From assembly GCA_013115125.1 (NCBI GenBank), contig JABANN010000183.1, forward strand, positions 1 through 55,809: a DNA stretch of 55,809 bases, in the 5' to 3' direction. The notes under the pieces were generated by a model. It was not told where the DNA came from, did not search any database, and was given only the letters and a program-made list of their open reading frames with translations. Positions within the stretch are counted from its first letter, which is position 1. Each line of letters begins with the position of its first letter. Of the stretch, positions 42,990-55,809 are shown in pieces. Origin of the DNA: Perkinsus olseni (taxonomy: Eukaryota > Perkinsozoa > Perkinsida). Made by a program: the position numbers and the translations under genes.

Positions 42990-43575
42990 GCCCGGTCCAG
43001 CATTTCTATCAGCTCCGTGGCCAAAGGCTGGTGAGTGTGGAAGGCGAGGAGGCGGAAGGGCACAAGCCCTTCAATAGAACTGTAGGTCGAACGTTAGCGG
43101 AAGACGCTATATGATGCGACAGCTACGGTACGGATGAGAACGAGACTATAACAACCCCCGCAGAATCTTACTATGTTCTCGAAAAAATCTTATCATTTGA
43201 GGAACGGCTCGAGAGGAGAGCACTGGTAAAGAGTATCTATAGAACAACCGGCCCGAATGTCTAGCGGAGCGAAGCACTGTCCAATTACGTTATAACAAGG
43301 ATGATCGGGACGTCATTCCGCAGGCCGTTACACGCCGCAACTCCCACAGTGCTCTCCATCTCCGGCGATATATCATCCCCTTCCTCAGAGAGGCTCTGGC
43401 GGCCATACAGTAGAGGAGGGTAGAATGCATGAACCTGGGAGGAGGGTATTGCGTGGCGGCAGGCAGCGGTACGAAGAGCCCCACATCAAAATGTATCCCG
43501 AGCCAGTCCACACCATCACTGAGGGCAGCCTGGCCCTTATCTGCTGGGGAGTACGCTTTTATCATACCTTTCACA
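42990..43575. other. Spacer with possible minus-strand exons
   Basis: A minus-strand frame of 94 codons (43290-43574: SDGVDWLGIHFDVGLFVPLP, then LRKGMIYRRRWRALWEL) abuts the end of the docking/SAM-like gene. It could be an alternative 3' exon of that gene or an unrelated frame. Confidence 0.35.
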
Positions 43576-45492
43576 TTAGCGGCTAGACGACCTGAAGAAG
43601 AGGCTACCCGAAGGGAGCTGCGAAAGGGCCGCCCTACTGTAATCGAGGGGAGTGCTATTGGAGGGTGCCTCAGAGGGTGTCGAGCCGAGACTCGTCGTGG
43701 CTGAGGTATCGGCTTCTCCCGGCAAAGGTGCTGTACTGGCTATTATCCTCCCTGAAAGGACACCAATGGAAAAGGAATCATCTCAATGACCGACGGAGTA
43801 TTTTCGATCAGGGTTGCGTAGAATAGCTCGGCAGTGATGACACGCAAACCGCCCGAAAATGACTACAGGGTTAATCAATATTGGCAAGAATATGATCGAG
43901 CGAGGGATGCTGAACCTCAGCCGTGTAAACATGTCGAAGATTCCTCAGTGCCTTTGTTCCCTATTTTTCTGGACAGCAAGTAAGATCTCTTTCACGAGTC
44001 GAATCGTAGTCGTAGGGGTTGCCTAGAGCTTACCAGTATCACCGTCAAACATGACACCGGACGTCCATTCGTCCTGTCTCAGGAGGAGGGATCGAACCTG
44101 TGCGGGGCCGAGGTCCATACGAAACGGAATGGAAGCTGCCCCCGAATCCAGCGTTGGCGGCGGAACCAAACGCCCCACTTGAAAAGGAATCTTTAATCTT
44201 GATAGGTCACATGGTTGTTGGTCTACTCTTGCATGAAAGATGGCCTACTCTCGGCTGTAACCGTCAGAGGCGCTCACCGGAGTTCCCGGACCAGATCTGA
44301 TGATGGTCGTAGAGATGTCTCTGGACGTGTTCGCCCAGGCTCCAGTCGAGGATGAGACTACCGTACTCATCCTGGAACCTGAAAGCGAATGACCATCACC
44401 CACCCCGAAAGGGGCATCACCTCGAGCACTGTAGGGCAGGAAGTTGGAGCTGGTCACGACTCTGGTCGTCCTGGTCGCTTGGCCCGGGCTCATGACGTAG
44501 CTCGGCGGGCCTGCGGTGGCCGAAACTGAGAGAGGCCTTATAACATAGGAGTGACGGGAAGGTGACAGCGCACTGTATCTAGCGGTTTGAGGAGGGTGAA
44601 GGGCGGAGCTGCAGCCTCCGTAGAATGAGGAGGACAGCAATTGTGTAGAAGTGGCAAGGCCACTGGAAGGCGCGGCAGGGGTACTGATAACCCTTGGGGT
44701 GGGCAGAGCGACGGAGGCAACGGTCGGAGGAGGTCGAGGCATGTAGGGAGCGATAAGGGCCGTGCAGTCCTGACAGCGGTCTGTCTCGAGGGAGGAGGGG
44801 AAGGACTCCTTCCGAAGGAGGACCTACACTCTTGTACTGCCGGACTCTGTCTTGGATATCACTGAACAGCTGTACGAGGCGAACCTGAGAGAAGGGAAAG
44901 GCTACCACTACGACGATGGAGACCAGCCAGGTCTAGCAAGCGTCGGGGGAGGGAGCGTCTACCAGCCAAAGCAGCTGATGAGGTCTGGCCTACTACGCCT
45001 AGAAATCAGTGTTGTAGCCTTCGAGACTAGTATTATCAGTATGAGACTAATACTTACCTTATGTCCAGGCAGCCACTTAGCATCATTGAACGCCTCTATG
45101 TCCTGCAGGTCACCGGGCGTGAGACTTTCCAACGTCTCAACCTTATATGAGAAAACACCACATGCCGGGATCGAACCTGGGACCTTTCGCACTACCGTAT
45201 CATAACCTGCATTAATGAAGTGGGCTGCTATCTGGGCGGACATCTTGTTGACGCGGAAGAAGTTCACAACATCTATCTTCTCCCTTTGGACGTCTGGGTC
45301 CATACTCCAAATAGAAGCGAAACCATGAAGATGCTCCGGACTGATCACGAGCTAATCCTCATACCACTCCAAGCGTAACCTCCATTACTAATAACGGCAC
45401 AGCATGTCCACTATGTAATGAATGGTATTGGCAGGCTTGGAGATCTCGATCTGTCGCTCCATACGAGCAAACAGCTTATGTACAGCAGCCAT
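43576..45492 (-). CDS. Docking-domain (RIIa/DPY30-like) plus SAM-like protein
   Basis: A seven- or eight-exon minus-strand gene starting MAAVHKLFARMERQIEIS at 45492. Residues 15-45 (ISKPANTIHYIVDMLCRYYP, then EHLHGFASIW) look like an RIIa/DPY30-type dimerisation-docking helix pair. Next comes VNFFRVNKMSAQIAAHFINA, then LESLTPGDLQDIEAFNDAKW and LPGHKVRLVQLFSDIQDRVR, with the helix spacing and the LPGHKVRL end of a SAM-like domain. The rest is Ser/Thr/Pro-rich (SASDGYSRE), with an ordered patch PFRMDLGPAQVRSLLLRQDE before the last exon (APLPGEADTSATTSLGSTP), stop at 43576. In flagellated cells such docking domains anchor to radial spoke or AKAP-type partners, but that is inference. One intron (45142-45195) contains a tRNA-like segment. 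Confidence 0.6.
45142..45195 (-). other. Intron containing a tRNA 3'-half-like segment
   Basis: A 54-base intron that reads on the minus strand GTAGTGCGAA then AGGTCCCAGGTTCGATCCCG, ending ATATAAG. The first 35 bases match the 3' half of a valine-type tRNA (anticodon-stem strand GCGAA, variable loop AGGTC, T arm with GGTTCGATCC), without any 5' half. The flanking exons (HFINAGYDT and VETLESL) join in phase 0. Confidence 0.6.
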
Positions 45493-45886
45493 AACGTCGA
45501 CTCTGATGAAGAGTCATGCTCATCATCAAACAACAACAGCAACTACGTCTTGTTCTCCTTATCGTTCTCGTCAGTAGTAGCGTCAGCTGCCACCTCCAAA
45601 GCACTTCTAGGGGAGTCCGCGAAGGATGACATGAAAAAAGTAGTACACCCTATCAAGAGAACCCCAGGTAGGGTCAAGCGCGTGAGCCCTCCCGCACGAG
45701 AACCACCACCAACGTGCTCGCGCCGTACTAACCACTACCAACTCAAATCAGCCATTTCGCCAAGAATAGAACGCCACTTATAAATAGTCCAACTTTGGTG
45801 GAAAACTTTCTCAGGTCAACTTTCTGGACACGACGAGGGGACCTCCCCAGAGAACAAATCACTGGCTGGTGTCTTATGGTGGGCGA

Positions 45887-48414
45887 CTATAGTATGATGA
45901 GCTCCGCGTTGGGTTGCAAGCGAACCTTCCACTTGTCGAAGAGAGCTCTCAAGGCCGTAATGTACCTCTCCTTCAACGCTTCAATATCATCACTGGTCGG
46001 GTGGTCTTTCTGGGTAACTTCTATCGGCTGAAGAGAAGAAGAGAATGAGTTATACAAAAAGCAACTCCCAAAAGCAATTATAGGAGGGAGAACGTTGGAG
46101 CGCGGAACGACACTGGCGGGAGTATCATAACGTCCTAGCGATCGACAACACTGAAGTCGACCCCGGGGGTTCAGTAATACAACGGACTAGCTTGAGTGTT
46201 GAATTCGCTGACCCTTCTGTACTACCTCTCCCACTACTGTATAGACAGGCCTCCTGAAGGGCAACATACCGAAGTTGTAGGTGAAGACACCTGAGAAAAG
46301 ATACTCGACAGATCGGCAGGAGAGTTTCTAACATCAGTACTATTACCTCTTCCCGAGAAGATGGGAGTAGAAAATGTCAACTTCTTATACATCCAGTCCT
46401 GCACCCTCCTCACCCAGCTGGTAGCGCTGACAGGTTGCAAGGACGTGTCCTGAGGGAGGGTGATGGTGGGGATGGATGGCTTGGGTCCTCGCTGGCCTCG
46501 GTAGTCTTACCCACAAATCATTCTCACCGAAGCCGAAGCTGGGAACAAGAGGAGCGCCTTTCTGTATCGCAATACGGAAGAAACCTTTACGACGTCGAAT
46601 AGTCAGAACGTATCTGGCGAAGAAGTATGCAAGGTCGACGCTGGCACATCGCAAAATCGAACCCACCGGCCAGCCTTGGTGTCCAGGGCCTCTGCAGCAC
46701 CTCCTAATACTAAAACAACCGCCTGACCTGCACCACAACACTCTACCACTCGAACAGTGCTGCCGGGCTACTTTACCTGGGACTGAAAGGTACTGCTTGA
46801 TGGTCCTCGCTGAGCTGTCAATAACCCCTTCCCGGAGAATCATTCTGAAATAACCAAGTAATGCCTGGCCGCCGCCGTCTCCGTCGACCTACTCTCGCAT
46901 AAAGGGCATGTTAGTGTTCACAGTGAGCGTGCACAGCCGGGGCGTGATCCCGGGGAACTTCTGATCGAAACCTGCGTGGAAGAGGTGGTTCCTTGACTCC
47001 GGGAAATCCTTCCCTCACCGCTAGCATCTGTCCCATAGGCGGTGGCAGCTCCTATCGAAAGAATTCCGTGGGGGTGATAGCCGATCATGTAACTCCTCTT
47101 CGGAGAGAAACCTGTGGCGGGGTTGAGCGGGAGCAGTTGAGCAGCGAGGGGGTGCTACTCGTGGAGGCTGGTTGATCTCGAATGAGATAGACTGGGAAGT
47201 ATTTAGCGAAGTTCCTCATGAGGGGTGAATTTCGAAAGAACTTGCTCACTGGTCGAATGTGCCGAGCATAGTATCTGAGTATGAAACTGATACCACTCCT
47301 TTGGTAACTCCACTTACTTTGTATCAATGTACACGTAAGTCGCATAGGCTATTATAAAGGGCCAAGTCTTTCTCCAGTAGTAGAGGGCTACACAGGCCAG
47401 CAATATCGACTAAGACGACAACAATGAGCATATTATAACAATAACAACAGAGGCCCATCCACCCCTAGCTGCATTGTGAATATGAAAAGGCACGCCAGCA
47501 TTTCCCTCCTGCGATGCGGCGGCACGTTGGTCGGGGCGAAGTCCAAACCCAGAACCTGGGTGGGTGGGATGGAAACTCGATGACGTACACTGACAACTAC
47601 CTGTTTCACCTGAGCGTCATCTCCTCCCCTTTTCGTATGGCAGGCCGCCACGGGCTCTGATGAGGACTCGTTCGGAGAGCACTCGCCCTCATCATCTGCC
47701 TTTGCCAACTGAGTGCTTTGCTTGGGTAGGAGTAACGTCACTATATCGTCACGACTGTTGATGATCTGAGGGAGGAGTGGTACTCCGCGCGTCTCAACTA
47801 TTCACCATCCCTACTACCTGGTCAGTTAAAGCTTGCGCAGCCTTCTTGTCCTTAGTGATGTTCTCTACTGCATGGGAAAGTACTTGCGTGACCATGTCGA
47901 AGTGCTTGTCTGTTAATGCCGTGTAGACCTACCCAGAGGTCGATCATCGTACGAGATAGAGAGAAAGGTACGCGGCGGCCTTACTGGCAGACTAAGAGGG
48001 GCGGTCATCACATCATCAGCGTCCGTATCGCCAGAACTGTCTTCCTCTATTGGCGAGGTCTGGCCGTTGAGATCGCGGAATTTCTGGAGGAGCTGAGCAG
48101 GAAAATTTCGTCGGGGAGGAGATCCTTCTTCTGGACCATCGTATTTGTTGACTTTCCCAATCGCTGTTATTACCATCTCCAAGAGCATCCGCTCGACCGC
48201 TTTGGAGTCGTAAGGGTCGTATAGTTCCCGGACAGAGCTGTAGTCGTCTGACCACGGGATGATACTAGAGGTATCCAAGGTCGAAGCATGCATTACGTGT
48301 GAGCCTAAGATACTCTTCGACAAGAGCTTTACAACCTGTGACCGAGGCGAAGTAGTCCAGCCAGGCCGCCGTTCCTCCTCCGAAGGGAAGCTCCTCCTCG
48401 GAGCCGCCCGGCAT
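45887..48414 (-). CDS. DGAT2: Diacylglycerol acyltransferase type 2 with long N-terminal extension
   Basis: About twelve exons. The acyltransferase part is clear: hydrophobic pair LACLFIFTMQLG and LLACVALYYWRKTWPFIIAY, then FRNSPLMRNFAKYFP, YMIGYHPHGILSIGA (catalytic HPHG), FPGITPRLCTLTVNTNMPFM, VVLVLGGAAEALDTKAG, RRKGFFRIAIQKGAPLVPSF followed by GFGENDLW, SWVRRVQDWMYKKL, NFGMLPFRRPVYTVVGE and the C-terminal DDIEALKERYITALRALFDK. It would make triacylglycerol from diacylglycerol and acyl-CoA at the ER. About 200 residues precede the membrane part, from MPGGSEEELPFGGG through DYSSVRELYDPYDSKAVERM and FDMVTQVLSHAVENITKD. Splice phases allow this as one protein, but the intron just after ALTDQ can also be read through to a stop (VVGMVNS) at 47794. 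The extension could therefore be a separate gene. Confidence 0.85.
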
Positions 48415-48753
48415 CTGCAGTGTAAAGACCGCGTTAAACCCCTCCTCAACGTACCACACCTACGTCGAACGATGAGACTTTCCTAGGGTGTCGTGAGCGT
48501 TCCGTTGATATCATACCACAACTTTAACAAAAACAAATCTGAAAAGGGAGACGGCAATGCCAGGGTGTGATGGGAGGAGCGTACACCAGCCGTCTAGCAA
48601 GACGCGATATAGCGTTGAGGAAACGCAAGAGTGCGCAAGACTTCCAAGCTGGCAAGATACGATGGTCGCTCGTGTTGAACAACTGTGCTCACGTACGCCA
48701 AGGTATCGTCCTCATAATCCCCTTATCTAAGGTCAACTCTAACCTCTACTATA
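48415..48753. other. Divergent intergenic region (DGAT2 and helicase)
   Basis: About 340 bases between two genes read outward, so it should hold both promoters. An AG near the DGAT2 start side (TCGACGTAG in the minus sense, just before GTGTGG) and CTAAG before the helicase ATG are possible trans-splice acceptors. Confidence 0.4.
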
Positions 48754-50980
<2,227 letters not shown>

Positions 50981-52545
50981 GTCGATTAATGTGAAACTAG
51001 TATGATCGAGAAGGCGGCTACTGCAGCTACGGCTACGGCTAGTGCAGTCGCGAGTAAGTCACTCGGGCTTCCAACTGTCTTTTCATGCATGGTATACATG
51101 GCATAATTAGAAGTGATTTGGTCTTGTTATGGTATTTGCATTTTGCTATCGTATCTAGTTGACAACCGCTGGTCCCTCCCCGCCCGTCCTAGTACGACCG
51201 TCCGATCGATCGGCTTGCCGCCTCCCACCTCATGATGCTGGTCCACGAGTGGCCGCGTCCCCGTCTGCTGCCAAGTTGGCAGCTGGGTGTAGGAGGTTGG
51301 TGTAGATGGCGAGCTGGTCGAGATGGACGGTTAGTGGCGGAGGAGGACGGTAGGCGTTGTAGGTGAGATATTCTTCACACAGAGTTGGAGTATAACGTAA
51401 CCGTCACAATTATTCGTTGCTTCCTTTCAGCCCTGGCGAGAACGTCTATTACTACTTATTCTCTCGAGGCGATCCGTGTGGACGCAGGCGACATTTGATT
51501 TTTATTGTTATTTGAGACCAATTGTATTCGCAAGATAGGGCACCGGATAACGAGGCGGGGGTGTGATAACTGCTCTTTCTACATGCCACATGCGTGTAGG
51601 GACTATCACCCACCGTCTCTAATACCCTTGAGTGGGAGCGACTGCTGTTCGATGGTGCTCGTTTGAGAGCAATAGTGTTTTGTTCAGTGCAGAGGGTCGC
51701 TCGTGTATCTTGCGCTGCGAAGCTTTGTGTCTGTCCCGTCTGCGTGCGTACGGAATATTCTCGCGGTTTTGGTATCTTCGCGAGGTCAGACACGTCAGCG
51801 ATGGCGGTAGCGACCGAACTACGTACCTCTTCTGATGGCAATCATCATTTAGTTTACACTGTGCAGGACTGTGGTCGTGTGCTTTTTGGGGTTCTTCTGC
51901 GCGGTGGCGTCGGGGACAGCGAACACAATCGGCGTTGTGGCTAAGTTGTCGGTCTGCGTGAATGTCCCTTGGGGTCTCTCCTAGGCCGTTCTCACACTAG
52001 ACAAGATTGAACTCCGTTAGTTTGTTGATGAGATATTCGTAGGACAGACAGCAGAGGCTTGCCGGGGTTATTTCATGAATTTCTGATTGTTCTCTTGGGC
52101 GAGATCGCTGTAGCGAGGGGATTCATACGAGATCGAATCGTCGAGCTTAGCAGGCGGGTGTCGTGGGAAGGTCCCGAAAATTTTTGGCAGCACCCTGCAC
52201 AATAGCAGTGCTGTTGAAATCGTTCTTAAAATCGACGGGTAGTGTTATTGTGAGCGCATTGGGGTGCACGACTTCAAAATTCTCCTAGACAGTGGTTTCC
52301 GAAGTGAAAATAGTTTCGGCCGAATTTTTTCTAGCGTCGTCGACAGCGAGCTTTGTGTCGCCGGACCTCGGTGTTGGAAAGGCCTGCTGATTGGTGGTTT
52401 AAAAACATCATGGGGAGATTGAAAGCGGTTGGAAGCGAGAGGAGCGGCCGATGATTGGCGTAGAAGCTGGTGGCGAAGAGAAAGGGAGAGAGGATCGATG
52501 ACTGTTGCAGTTTTGGGCGTTGTTACTGTGTCCTGATTGGTCGCC
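50981..52545. other. 1.5-kb intergenic region
   Basis: Between the helicase and cyclin genes. Frames on both strands are short or have non-coding composition. Minus-strand frames at 51452-51841 and 52245-52680 lack splice-consistent partners. I see no RNA gene. Confidence 0.45.
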
Positions 52546-53662
52546 ATGGTTCCTTTTTCCGATTTGACCGTCGTCGACAACTACGCGGCGAATAATATTT
52601 ATGCTGCTGGAAACAGCCAATCGAATTGTCACACCTATCACAAGGTAAATAGTGAGAAGATGGAGAGTGTGAAAACGCACGAGTATCCCTACGTGTATGA
52701 CGCGGAGGAATCTTCAACTGGTGAGTGCGGGGGCATCTTTGCGTTTCTTTGAAAGGATACGTTTAGGATTCCTGTGCATGCGTGCGAGCGTTTCATGTGG
52801 TAGTCACGTATCTTTATGTTCAGTTGCATCTTCTCCTAGCACTCCGTCCGTGACCGGCGCTCCTCGACGTCTCTCAAGTGTGGAGACCACCGCATCGGAC
52901 TCGGATGACGTCAGTGACGTTACCTCCGTCACCTGCAATAAGAAGCAGGCCCGTGGTCAAGAAGACAAGATTTCATCAGCTCATGATTATCATCAAGCTG
53001 TTGCTCCTGAGGTCCCCCAACGGTTCACTCCTGCTGTGAAGGAGCGGTTTGGGCGCGGTGTCCTCCCGAGAGCTTTCACCATCGTTATCCAGCACCTTGT
53101 TGGTATTGGTTCCGGTAAGGAGCCGCTTACTAGATTCCATTGCGTTAAGCGCCCTGGTAGGCCACAGCAGAAGGTTACGGATTTTACGCTGCATTGGTGC
53201 TCTTCCGTTCAGGTATCGAAATCGGCGATTATATTAGACGATTGGCGAAGCATTTCGATTGCAGCGATGAAGTCTTTGTTCTCTGTCTGATTTATATCGA
53301 CAGAGCCATTAAACGTGACGATACGTTTGCTGTTTCTGCCTTGAACGTTCACAGGTGAGTGCAGCAGTCTGGTTGCCCCTCTTGGTTGAGCTTCTGTCCT
53401 CAGGCTCGTTTTAACCGCCTTAACAGTAGCAGCTAAGTTCCATGACGACATTTACTACTCAAACGCTTTCTACGCGAGGGTAGGAGGAGTGTCAGTAGCA
53501 GAGCTCAACACACTGGAGTTGACTCTCTTAAAGATGATGGGTAGGTTAGCCCCTGTCAATGAGTTCCGAATGCATTTCCTCGTCTTTTCAGATTGGCAAT
53601 GCTTCGTGCCAACTGAGGAATACCAAATGTACGAGCGAAGTATAACTATGACTCTACCTTGA
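52546..53662 (+). CDS. P/U-type cyclin (Pho80-like)
   Basis: Five exons. The N-terminal 100 or so residues are Ser-rich and low-complexity ([14 protein letters not shown]). The cyclin box follows: [90 protein letters not shown] and [20 protein letters not shown]. The NVHR/AAKFHDD/YSNxFYARVGG pattern is diagnostic for the Pho80/cyclin-U family, which pairs with Pho85/CDK5-like kinases in phosphate and nutrient signalling. The start ATG at 52546 ([16 protein letters not shown]) is the first in frame. The intron after HCVKRP uses a GTAGGC donor chosen to keep phase. Stop TGA at 53660. Confidence 0.88.
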
Positions 53663-54486
53663 GTGGTATATGGAGGTTCACCTTTTGGCGGCATCACGAG
53701 TCGCCGTCACTTATCACCGCAGTGTGTGTTCGTGACGATGTGGCTTGTAGTGTCTGCATGCTTGTTTGAATTGTTACATTACAGTACATTACCAGCTACT
53801 AGCCGATCAGCGATGGCAAGCCGTACTGACTGCTGTGTCGCTACATTGGATATTTTTCCACGTAATCCACCCTAGGATTGGTTGTCGGCGAGGAGTGCGG
53901 AAGACACGTATGAGGTAAGCAGCCGTACTCAGTGTTACTCATTGATTATTCTCTCGAATGTCAGACTTTGATCTGAGGGTTGTGGCCATTATTGCGCCTG
54001 TTAAGTTCCTCACTACGCTAGAGATGGCATTCCCTTTAGAGTAAGGTCTCGGTGGCTGTGGCTTGAGAATTTTGGATGATTTTTCTCGTCTTTTTTCAGC
54101 GTCTTCCGCCCCCAATCGACTACTTCCAACTCGCGCTTCTGCGCCCAGCGTGCAGCGCTCTACGCTACGCCAGTGTCGCTGCTAGTCTACTGCAGATGGA
54201 GTAGTTCGGCCTCCTAGGGTCGAGTATTTCTATTTCATCACTCATCTGGTCGTGCCTGTCGTGTACTGCTATTTCATGGTAATTGATTGAGAATGTTCTT
54301 TGCTATATCTTACGTGTCCTTATTGCCTCTCGAGGATAGTTACCGGTTGTTCGATGTTCACTTATACCCTTCCATTAACATCAACAACAACCGTGGCCGT
54401 CCATATTGTCACTATTCTCTGTGTTCCTCAAGTCTCTCCCTCCAAACCCCTCCCTCTAACGTCTCTTCTTCACTACTATCATACTA

Positions 54487-54831
54487 TCACTCAGTTAGCG
54501 CACTAGCGCTATTACCGAGAGTGTAGGTCTGTATTCTCTCTGCGTGTTGATCATCAGTCACGAGGAAGAATTCCCAAATGTAGAATGTTTCTTCCAACTT
54601 TCCCTCCCAGGGAATGCTGACTTCACGCTCTAGTCCATTTGATAAGTTCACCATTGCCCTGACATGGGTAAGAAAGTATGCGTTACTGTTCCTGATACAT
54701 TGCAACGCGTGAGTACTCTTTGAGTTGTTACGGGGAGGCTGTGGACATCTGTAGTTCCAAACTGAAATAGTTATGCACCTGTGATGAATGCGGTGAAAAT
54801 GTTTCAGTATATGCAACCGATTTGAAGACAT
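54487..54831 (-). CDS. Possible small minus-strand coding exon
   Basis: 114 codons, starting MSSNRLHILKHFHRIHHRCI. The second half (RAMVNLSNGLEREVSIPWEG) has composition like a real protein, the first half does not, so only part may be exonic. No family recognised, no neighbours to join. Confidence 0.25.
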   Translation of the reverse strand: MSSNRLHILKHFHRIHHRCITISVWNYRCPQPPRNNSKSTHALQCIRNSNAYFLTHVRAMVNLSNGLEREVSIPWEGKLEETFYIWEFFLVTDDQHAERIQTYTLGNSASALTE

Positions 54832-55323
54832 GGGGAATCTGAGTGCGAGTCTTTACACAAAAACGTGTGTGAATGTGGAACATCTATTTTTTGTAGCAAC
54901 TATCGGGTGCTGCGAGAAATAATATAGCACGAACTAACTGCGGTGATAGGCATCGGACGGTATAGCTTATTTGCCTATCATGTATCTTTCGACTTACTGT
55001 GATTCGGTACAACGAAGGTCGCGGGATGATGTAGGACAATAAATTCACCACGTTGGATACATTAGTACGGATATAGCAGCGGGATATTCACTAAGTGGGA
55101 CCCTCATACTCGACAGCGCAATTTGTTCACGGAGGCGATAACTTAGGCCAGCGAAGACGACGATAGTAAGGTCTTCCTCTCGCGAACGCGACAGTCGCCA
55201 TCCTGGAGGCCTCGGTAATCGATCATCCACCGCTCATCCTTGTGCGCTTCCACCGCTGAGCTGACGCGGTCATCTCCGGTGCCCATTGCGCCAACTCGGC
55301 CGACGTCTCACTACACCATTTCC

Positions 55324-55420
55324 AGACCTACTTAGTAAAACCCCAGACCAAATTAGTAAAACCCCAGAGCAATTTAATAAAGCCCAAACCAAAATAGTAT
55401 AACCTCAGAGCAATTTAGTC
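55324..55420. repeat. Degenerate 21-bp tandem repeat
   Basis: Five imperfect copies of AGACCAAATTAGTAAAACCCC in a row (55324, 55345, 55366, 55386, 55407). The second half of each unit drifts. Confidence 0.8.
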
Positions 55421-55543
55421 GCCGACTAGTAGTCGGCACGCGAGATGCATCCGGTTCGTACTTCCCGGCCCAGGGACTCGCCATGAGTGGCGGGAGAGGC
55501 GGTGGAATGAAGGCAGAATACCTCCTGGTGTACTGGAGGAAGT

Positions 55544-55572
55544 AGCTTCAAAAAGGGCCCCTTTTTGAAGCT
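55544..55572. repeat. Perfect 14-bp inverted repeat
   Basis: AGCTTCAAAAAGGG, one central C, then CCCTTTTTGAAGCT. A second palindrome lies 30 bases downstream. Together they could form a cruciform or be the core of an element end. Confidence 0.85.
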
Positions 55573-55602
55573 GAGGGCTGGTGGCTAGCTGGTGGCCGCT
55601 TC

Positions 55603-55621
55603 AACCCCTTTTAAAGGGGTT
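55603..55621. repeat. Perfect 9-bp inverted repeat
   Basis: AACCCCTTT-T-AAAGGGGTT. It follows the 14-bp palindrome closely. Confidence 0.8.
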
Positions 55622-55809
55622 ACAGCGCCCACTCCGTAACTTTGTATACGATGCTTCGATCACGCCCAAACATTGTACCCCGGTTGCTCAGCTATGGAAG
55701 GCATGCCAGTCGGAGCCCCGGTATCGAATGTTTAGTGATAACTTGAAAAACCTGCGATCTTTAGGATACCGAGTGCTTACTTCATGTAGGCCGATTGTGA
55801 GTTTTTCCG

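Larger units (their letters stand above)
53663..55809. other. Terminal region with no secure gene
   Basis: A tiny frame MSDFDLRVVAIIAPVKFLTT (near 53960-54045) and a minus-strand frame of 114 codons (54487-54831, with NAYFLTHVRAMVNLSNGLER and WEGKLEETFYIWEFFLV) have some coding character but no partners. The rest is repeats and unassigned DNA. Confidence 0.4.

Noticed and set aside
44085-44112. GGTTCGATCC on the minus strand, a third apparent B box
   Set aside because: It falls in an exon encoding GPAQVRSLLLRQDE, so codon content explains it.
45418-45783. 121-codon plus-strand frame
   Set aside because: It overlaps the first exon of the docking/SAM-like gene on the other strand, which has conserved-looking sequence and good splice sites.
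46641-46775. A tRNA-like minus-strand stretch (TTCGAGTGGTAGAGTG ... GGTGGGTTCGATT) with partly pairing ends GGCAC/GTGCC
   Set aside because: It lies across DGAT2: the middle encodes VVLVLGGAAEALDTKAG, the two flanks are introns in correct phase, the acceptor pairs only 5 of 7, and no anticodon stem forms.

Overview
The window looks like nuclear DNA of an alveolate protist, most probably a perkinsid (Perkinsus or a close relative). Genes lie close together on both strands. Nearly every one is cut by GT-AG introns of about 40-60 bases ending in a pyrimidine tract plus CAG. Several start codons sit just behind an isolated pyrimidine-AG, as expected if messages receive a trans-spliced leader. The proteins are eukaryotic (APC10, DEAD-box helicase, ADAT3, Erv1, DGAT2, a Pho80-type cyclin, PG-rich ciliary repeats). 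I saw no complete rRNA, tRNA or spliced-leader gene, no CRISPR array and no recognisable virus-like element. Naming Perkinsus is an inference from gene architecture.

Layout, left to right. 0.3-1.3 kb: an unrecognised spliced gene. 1.6-6.6 kb: two tandem Mn-dependent ADP-ribose/CDP-alcohol diphosphatase-like genes; the second carries a 736-bp Tc1/mariner-like MITE inside one intron. 6.7-8.2 kb: a VTT/DedA-type membrane protein. 8.3-8.9 kb: a small basic protein with a mitochondrial-looking N terminus. 9.1-11.1 kb: ADAT3 (tRNA deaminase subunit), then an Erv1-type sulfhydryl oxidase. 11.6-14.9 kb, minus strand: two Ser/Pro- and charge-rich genes. 15.3-15.9 kb: a PIF/Harbinger-like MITE. 16.3-17.6 kb: a secreted protein. 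18.1-20.9 kb: a sperm-tail PG-rich (SHIPPO) repeat protein. 22.6-23.8 kb: APC10/DOC1. 25.4-26.1 kb: a bromodomain protein. 26.2-32.1 kb: several unrecognised small genes and a nearly empty 2-kb stretch. 32.7-36.6 kb: two HSL-type alpha/beta hydrolases flanking an unrelated small gene. 37.8-38.2 kb: a 48-bp minisatellite broken by an assembly gap. 38.6-41.5 kb, minus strand: two long intronless genes, one secreted. 43.6-45.5 kb, minus strand: a docking-like/SAM-like protein. 45.9-48.4 kb, minus strand: DGAT2 with an unusual N-terminal extension. 48.8-51.0 kb: a DDX5/Dbp2 helicase. 52.5-53.7 kb: a P/U-type cyclin. The last 2 kb hold a degenerate 21-bp array and two short palindromes.

The genes do not form one pathway. 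Most are housekeeping genes (tRNA editing, disulfide relay, RNA remodelling, cell cycle, lipid storage), with two local duplications and a scatter of lineage-specific genes. Exon-intron structures were worked out by hand from reading-frame phase and splice signals, so internal joins are provisional even where the gene identity is secure.
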